From Salisapilia sapeloensis (lineage: Eukaryota > Oomycota > Peronosporomycetes > Peronosporales > Salisapiliaceae), in the NCBI GenBank assembly GCA_023334545.1, contig JAADVB010000295.1, positions 1 to 20,617 on the forward strand: 20,617 nucleotides of DNA, in the 5' to 3' direction. Under the pieces are notes generated by a model. The model worked only from the letters and a program-made list of their open reading frames with translations, did not search any database and was not told where the DNA came from. The position numbers and the translations under genes are program-made. Shown here in pieces: positions 16,623 through 20,617 of this stretch; within the stretch, counting starts at the first letter, position 1, and each line of letters starts with the position of its first letter.

Positions 16623-17585
16623 ATGACGGTACTCCTGCCGGCGTCCGTAGCTGACGCCAATTGGTTTCTCCTGGCCTCAACGGTCCCTCTTCTTCTTTCC
16701 TTCTTGTTACTACGATGGTGGTCTCGATCCAAGCGCAATAGAGGCAACGGGCGGATCGTCGTATGGATCCTGATACTCCTCTTTTGGCTACTCATCCTGC
16801 TCGGCGTGGGGCTCGAGGCGTACCACGCCAACGACTGTCCGAACAGCACATCCTTTCACTCGGAGACCAAGTCGGTCGCCAAGTTCCTCCTGGGTTTCCT
16901 CAACGCACGTGACTTGCCCTACTGGATTACCTTTGGCGACTTGCTCTTCGTACTGCGACAGCAGACGGAGATCCCAGCAAAAGACTCGGACGCAGACGTT
17001 GCCATGCTAGATCAGGATTTCTTCCGAACCTTTTCAGATGTATACACGTTTGCAAGAGAATTGCAGCAGTATAGCAACACGCCAGTCAATGTCCAATACC
17101 GAAGTAACCGCAGTATGATCCAAGTGTACGGTCCAACTGGCGACTGGGGACCGCACATTGACTTGTGGCTCTTCAACTTGGAAAAGGACAACGTGTCCGA
17201 TGCACTCGCTGTCGTACACATGGATCGCACGATCCGAGCCCACCGTTTACCACACGACCAAGTCTTTCCTCTGACGACTGCATCTACTGCGTTTGAGGAT
17301 GGACCAGTAAAGATACCATTCAACGCTTCTTTCGTCGCTGAACAAGAGTACGGCAGCAACTTTATGACGCCAGTGATGACGCGACTCGAGTGCATCGAAA
17401 ACGTGTACAACGGGTTTACTTTCTACAATAATTTTGCTCTCGGCTTCCTCTACGCGTCTTCCTGGGTCCTACTCAGCTGTGCCTTGACCGTCAGCGTCGT
17501 CCTTAAGTTGCCAAAGCAGAGTCAAGCGACCATGCTGAACGGCCACAAGTACGCCATGCTACCGACGAAGCAGTCGAAAGACTAA
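16623..17585 (+). CDS. LicD/fukutin-like nucleotidyl- or phosphotransferase, membrane-anchored
   Basis: Single-exon, 320 residues. Two N-terminal hydrophobic segments (about 14-32 and 44-65) and one C-terminal (about 269-295) flank a soluble domain. The core has WITFGDLLFVLRQ (101-113) followed by IPAKDSDADVAML (117-129), matching the LicD pattern 'G-x-LL-x-x-R ... IP-x-D-x-D-x-D' with metal-binding Asp121, Asp123 and Asp125. A second block is HIDLWLF (178-184), then VFPLTTASTAFEDGPVKIP. Four N-glycosylation sequons (Asn74, 162, 190, 234) lie between the membrane segments, consistent with a lumenal active site in the Golgi/ER (inference). Known relatives (LicD, FKTN/FKRP, MNN4) transfer phosphocholine, ribitol phosphate or mannose phosphate onto glycans. 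The donor here is unknown. The gene starts 85 bp after the RING-Tubby stop, on the same strand. Confidence 0.8.
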   Translation: MTVLLPASVADANWFLLASTVPLLLSFLLLRWWSRSKRNRGNGRIVVWILILLFWLLILLGVGLEAYHANDCPNSTSFHSETKSVAKFLLGFLNARDLPYWITFGDLLFVLRQQTEIPAKDSDADVAMLDQDFFRTFSDVYTFARELQQYSNTPVNVQYRSNRSMIQVYGPTGDWGPHIDLWLFNLEKDNVSDALAVVHMDRTIRAHRLPHDQVFPLTTASTAFEDGPVKIPFNASFVAEQEYGSNFMTPVMTRLECIENVYNGFTFYNNFALGFLYASSWVLLSCALTVSVVLKLPKQSQATMLNGHKYAMLPTKQSKD

Positions 17586-17628
17586 ACACGAGAACTAGGA
17601 CGGAAGTTTGTCGTAATACTATTCTTTT

Positions 17629-18404
17629 CTAATCGCTTAGTAGCTTTTGGATCGACAATGGATCCATGGCCTGGAACTCGTCCGTGTGGATGAGCGAGTC
17701 GTGCTCCATGCGGTCAATGTAGAGGACGCCTTCCAGGTGGTCCATCTCGTGCTGGAAGATCCGAGCCTTGAAGTCCACCATGGTCTCTTCCTCCGTGTCT
17801 CCCTTGTCATTCTGGTACTTGACCTGGATCTCCGTCGGCCGCTGGACTACCGCCATGTACCCAGGGACGCTGAGACACCCTTCAAAGTCCTTTGCCGTCT
17901 CTTCACTTGCGCCCACAATTTCCGGGTTGAAGATGGGCTTGTAACGGAAAGACTTGGCGATCTCCTCTTCCGAAGGCATCTCGCTCTCGTCATCAAAGTC
18001 GTCGGCCTCGGGCGGGTTATCCAACACTAAAAAACAACGCAAGTTCTCTCCGAGCTGTGGAGCTGCAATGCCAACCCCTGCACTCGCTCGCTAGAAGGCT
18101 GTTAAGCATGTCGCTTTACCTCGATTGCATATAAGTACGTACGACTTGCTTCTCCAGCGCTTGCACCAGGTTCTTGACGGACGCAGCCGACGTGTCCTCC
18201 ACCGGCTTGCTCACCCGTCGAAGAGCTGCAAAATACGGGTTTCCTAAGTATCAACTAGTATACTTATCCTTAAGTATGCTTCGTACCGGGGTTGCCCAGT
18301 AGAGCCAAGGCCAATCGCTTCGCTGGTTCTTGCCTCATTTGTCTGTCAAGAAGTTGCTGGCCATCTCGACGTTGCATTCGTTGAAAATCAAGTCTTTCAG
18401 TCAT
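17629..18404 (-). CDS. PDF: Peptide deformylase (PDF1A type), organellar, 3 exons
   Basis: Exons 18287-18404, 18139-18225 and 17629-18077; introns of 61 nt each (18226-18286, 18078-18138), phase 1 at both joins. The joined protein is 217 residues. Motif 1 is VGIAAPQLG (70-78), which spans up to the second splice join. Motif 2 is EGCLS (134-138, metal ligand Cys136). Motif 3 is QHEMDH (177-182, ligands His178 and His182, catalytic Glu179). An acidic insert (90-108) between motifs 1 and 2 resembles the longer loop of PDF1A enzymes. Known: PDF removes the formyl group from nascent mitochondrial (or plastid) proteins. The N-terminus modelled here is not a clear presequence; an additional 5' exon at 18486-18546 is possible (see findings). 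The donor at the second intron was chosen by phase among two overlapping GTAC sites, so residue 69 is uncertain. The gene is head-to-head with HOP2. Confidence 0.87.
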
Positions 18405-18503
18405 TCCATTGGCTATTATACTAGATGTTGTAGTTGTAATCTCTTTATATTAGATCAACTTAGTCGTTACAAATGTATTCCTCACAGGCAACTTTAACGG
18501 GAC

Positions 18504-18512
18504 TTTCCCGCC
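18504..18512 (+). promoter_or_regulatory. E2F-like site upstream of HOP2
   Basis: TTTCCCGCC matches the E2F/DP core (TTTSSCGC) exactly and lies 33-41 nt before the HOP2 ATG, in the 140-bp divergent region shared with the deformylase. This placement suits an S-phase or meiotic gene, but it is a single short match. Confidence 0.35.
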
Positions 18513-18544
18513 AACCTAAAGTTTGCACTTGAAGCCGACGCAGC

Positions 18545-19727
18545 ATGGCATCGGACGACGACGACTTTTCACTCGCGTCAGACGAGGAGGTGGAGGAGGA
18601 GGAGGAAGTTGTATCGTCTTCCAACCCACCTTCGGATGATGACGACTTTGTCAGCGACGACGAAATCACGACACCCAAGAAAGCCGCCAAGACGCCACCC
18701 AAGAAGCAGAAAGCAAGCCCATCGAAGAAACGCGGTATCCAGTCGACTGCAACTCGAGACGCAGACCAGGACGCAGTCGCGCCACCGACGAAGCAGGCCA
18801 AGCCATCACCCAAGAAAGCTACCAAGAGCACGCCCAAGAAGGCTGCCAAAAGCACACCTCCTGCTGCCAAATGCGCATCGTCTACTGTGAAGCAGACAGC
18901 AACGCTGCCTCCCTCCGAGGCCAAGAGGAAAGCTCCCGCTGCATCTCCACCAGCAACAGCTACCACAGAAGCTACTACCAAGAAAACAGTCTCGGCAGAT
19001 GACGCTAAGAAGCTCGTTCTAGAGTACATGCAGCAGGCGAATCGTCCGTATAGCGCAGTGAACGTCTGGGAGAACCTGCACAAGTCGATCCCCAAGCCGA
19101 CGATCACCAAGATACTGGACACGCTCACGCAGAGGTACCTTTGCTATCCTTTTTCCATTATCACTCAGTGCTAAGGCCAAAACAGAGGTGACTTAAAGAG
19201 TAAGACGTATGGCAAGTCGGTCATCTACTTTCTCAACCAGGACAAACTGGACGTCATGACCAAGGCTGAGATGGACGGACTATCGAACAAGATACAGGAG
19301 GAAGAGGGTAACGTGGAGGCGATCGAGTCGGAGCTGAAGAAGAAGACGAGTGAGCTGAATCGGTTGCGGACGCAGCTGTCGGAGGAAGAGCTCGAGAAAC
19401 GGTTGGAGGCGGCAGGAACGAAAGCCGAGGAGCTCCAAGTAAAGCTCCAGTCGCTCCAAGATCCGAGTCGGAAGCCCATTTCACCCAACCGGAAGGCCAA
19501 GCTGAAGAAGCAGTTCGACAAGTACAAGGTACGTTTAATGCAGGGTGAAAAGGATACAGAATGTAACAGACTGTGTGCAGAAAGCGTGGGTCGAGCGGAA
19601 GCGGTTGATGACGGACGCCATAGACACGATCGCCGACGGAATGGAGAAGAAGCCAAAAGCGGTGCAAGACATGCTCGAGCTAGAGACAGACGCCTCAGCT
19701 GGTGTCAAGACCATGCCTTGTATTTAG
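18545..19727 (+). CDS. HOP2: HOP2/PSMC3IP meiotic recombination factor with histone-H1-like N-terminal extension, 3 exons
   Basis: Exons 18545-19134, 19186-19528 and 19581-19727; introns of 51 nt (19135-19185) and 52 nt (19529-19580). The joined protein is 359 residues. Residues 1-40 are acidic, with two DDDDF clusters. Residues 41-150 are Lys/Pro/Ala/Ser-rich with SPKK and TPKK motifs like histone H1 tails. The TBPIP/Hop2 winged helix starts near 151: LVLEYMQQANRPYSAVNVWE (158-177), a recognition helix, then a wing with YGKSVIYFLNQD (205-216). A long coiled coil follows (about 220-300), then the C-terminal WVERKRLMTDAI (314-325) and the KPKAVQDMLELETD block, the family's C-terminal helices. 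Known: HOP2 pairs with MND1 and stimulates DMC1/RAD51 strand invasion in meiosis. Both splices restore family-conserved text across the joins. Human PSMC3IP is about 217 residues; the excess is the N-terminal tail. Confidence 0.9.
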
Positions 19728-19752
19728 ACCAGACGAAGAACGCCAATGGTGC

Positions 19753-20105
19753 TTATGCGAACGCTCTCTTTCGCCTCTCCTCTATCTCTCTCTTCTTCTT
19801 TTCCTAGTTACAGAATGTATTCTTTAATATGTACCAGCCACACCATGATAATGATCCATACCTTCATGCACTCCTTGTAGCGATCAAAGTGAGCTTGGCA
19901 CGCATCCGGACGACCTTCATGGTCTGCAAGCAAAAGTTATACGACAGGCAGGTGGCATTGGACGAAAGGATGAACGCACCGAGCAGGCAGCGCAGTGACT
20001 CTTTCTGAAGCTTGGCGCATTCCTGTCTTGTTCATTAGCTGTAGCATGTGCACGATGGATAAACCGTCTACGTACGCCCGCATCAAACTTGGTCGGTGCC
20101 GTCAT
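19753..20105 (-). CDS. Twin CX9C (CHCH) mitochondrial intermembrane-space protein, COX23/CHCHD7-like, 4 small exons
   Basis: Exons 20076-20105, 19980-20022, 19862-19923 and 19753-19803; introns of 53, 56 and 58 nt with donors GTACGT, GTGCGT and GTATGG and acceptors CAG, CAG and TAG. The joined protein is 61 residues. It has Cys12-x9-Cys22 (CAKLQKESLRC) and Cys33-x9-Cys43 (CQAHFDRYKEC), the paired helices of a CHCH fold, then a charged tail EKKKREIEERRKRAFA. Known: twin-CX9C proteins are imported and oxidised by MIA40, and most serve respiratory-complex assembly, COX23/CHCHD7 among them. The subtype is inferred from the spacing and the CLLDHEGRPDAC-like linker. The two CX9C halves are split by an intron but join in phase. 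The last exon is the least certain: if intron 3 is not removed, the frame reads into a stop 17 codons later. The stop is 25 bp from the convergent HOP2 stop. Confidence 0.78.
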
Positions 20106-20200
20106 TTACTTCTGCTTGCTTTGCGTCGGCAGGAAGGTTTGGATCTCGAAAAGATGTACAGATCACCACAGATACTTTCTGTCTTGTACTCATACTTCAC

Positions 20201-20206
20201 TTTATT
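20201..20206 (-). terminator. Possible poly(A) signal of the GT71 gene
   Basis: AATAAA on the - strand 12-17 nt after the stop at 20218. This is closer than usual, so it may be coincidental. Confidence 0.3.
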
Positions 20207-20217
20207 TTTACAGGCAC

Positions 20218-20617
20218 CTAAACAAGTAGGTTGGCGGCCTCAGTAGCGTATCGAAGGAGACTACTCTCTAGGTCTTCATAAGGCGCCTCTGTCGTGTTAA
20301 AGTACTCGGAAGCCATGTCCAAGTTCCCCACGCACCGATCGACCTTCACCGGTCGTCTTATCTCTCCAGCCATGTCCGTCCGGTAATACTTTCGCACCAC
20401 ATCGTACTCGGTCCCGCCATTAAACTGCTGTATATGAGTCCACGCAAGCTTCCCTTGCGCATCCTCTCCCTTCCCGGTTACTTTTTTTGAATTTCGGTGA
20501 AAGAAGACAGGGTTTCCATCCATATCATGTTGCACCATGGTCATGCCACAGTATTGGTCGCGCCGTGACTTGGCTCCTTTCCAACGCATAAATCCGGCCG
20601 TCCCGGGAGGATATGGG
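20218..20617 (-). CDS. Alpha-mannosyltransferase, GT71 (MNN1/MNN2) family, C-terminal part only
   Basis: The frame is open to the right edge, so the 5' part is missing; 132 residues are visible. The start of the visible part, PYPPGTAGF, then YCGMTMVQHDMDGNPVFFHR, matches the C-terminal region of the MNN1/MNN2-type mannosyltransferases (Mannosyl_trans3), where a 'CG-x-x-M-x-Q-x-D-x-x-G-x-P-x-F-x-HRN' pattern is typical. The remaining ~90 residues are divergent. Known: these type II Golgi enzymes extend N- or O-linked mannans with GDP-mannose. An internal Met at 20587-20589 is not likely to be the true start, because conserved text precedes it. The active-site DxD would lie upstream, outside the window. 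The twin-CX9C gene lies 112 bp further along the same strand. Confidence 0.75.
   Translation of the reverse strand, partial: PYPPGTAGFMRWKGAKSRRDQYCGMTMVQHDMDGNPVFFHRNSKKVTGKGEDAQGKLAWTHIQQFNGGTEYDVVRKYYRTDMAGEIRRPVKVDRCVGNLDMASEYFNTTEAPYEDLESSLLRYATEAANLLV

Noticed and set aside
18460-19128. 222-codon - strand frame
   Set aside because: It is antisense to HOP2 exon 1; only its last ~20 codons are considered, as a possible deformylase 5' exon.
19803-19862. Read-through of intron 3 in the twin-CX9C gene, ending in a hydrophobic tail
   Set aside because: The spliced form gives a charged tail typical of CHCH proteins; the read-through tail is unusual. It is not fully excluded because the branch site of this intron is weak.
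1-20617. Transposon, CRISPR array, tRNA, rRNA or a biosynthetic gene cluster
   Set aside because: I found no terminal repeats, transposase or reverse-transcriptase motifs, repeat-spacer array or RNA gene. Beyond the single fusion enzyme there are no tailoring genes, so I do not call a cluster.

Overview
This is a gene-dense nuclear window from a eukaryote, most likely an oomycete of the Phytophthora/downy-mildew type (inference). The signs are very short introns (51-68 nt in the confident models) with GT donors, CAG/TAG acceptors and CTAAC- or CTGAC-like branch sites, short intergenic gaps, AATAAA poly(A) signals, a few oomycete-like initiator motifs, and protein types found in that group. 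I see no prokaryotic operon, tRNA, rRNA, CRISPR array or transposon.

Layout, left to right. 1-357 has no assignable gene. A 1192-residue multidomain enzyme (-) joins a fatty acyl-AMP ligase, an acyl carrier protein and a serine-palmitoyltransferase-like PLP enzyme. Next come a basic coiled-coil protein (-), then a three-exon hexose transporter (-) head-to-head with a two-exon cationic-amino-acid-type permease (+) across a 531-bp intergenic region. After that lie a large secreted/polytopic TRP/FLC-like membrane protein (-), a two-exon mitochondrial FUN14 protein (-), and, divergently, a RING-type zinc finger fused to a Tubby domain (+). A LicD/fukutin-like transferase (+) follows. A three-exon peptide deformylase (-) is head-to-head with a three-exon HOP2/PSMC3IP meiotic recombination factor (+). 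A four-exon 61-residue twin-CX9C protein (-) sits in what looks like an empty gap, and the 3' part of a GT71 mannosyltransferase (-) runs off the right edge.

The genes are functionally mixed and do not form one pathway cluster. Three of them (deformylase, FUN14, twin-CX9C) are mitochondrial by family. Two (LicD-like, GT71) are secretory-pathway glycan enzymes. Two are plasma- or endo-membrane nutrient transporters sharing one promoter region.

The most unusual items are the FAAL-ACP-oxoamine synthase fusion, which predicts a CoA-independent route from free fatty acid to a sphingoid-like amino-ketone; the RING-Tubby fusion, which parallels plant F-box-Tubby ligases; and the tiny-exon twin-CX9C gene, which simple open-frame searching would miss. 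All exon joins were worked out by eye from splice signals, reading phase and family resemblance; none was tested against transcripts.
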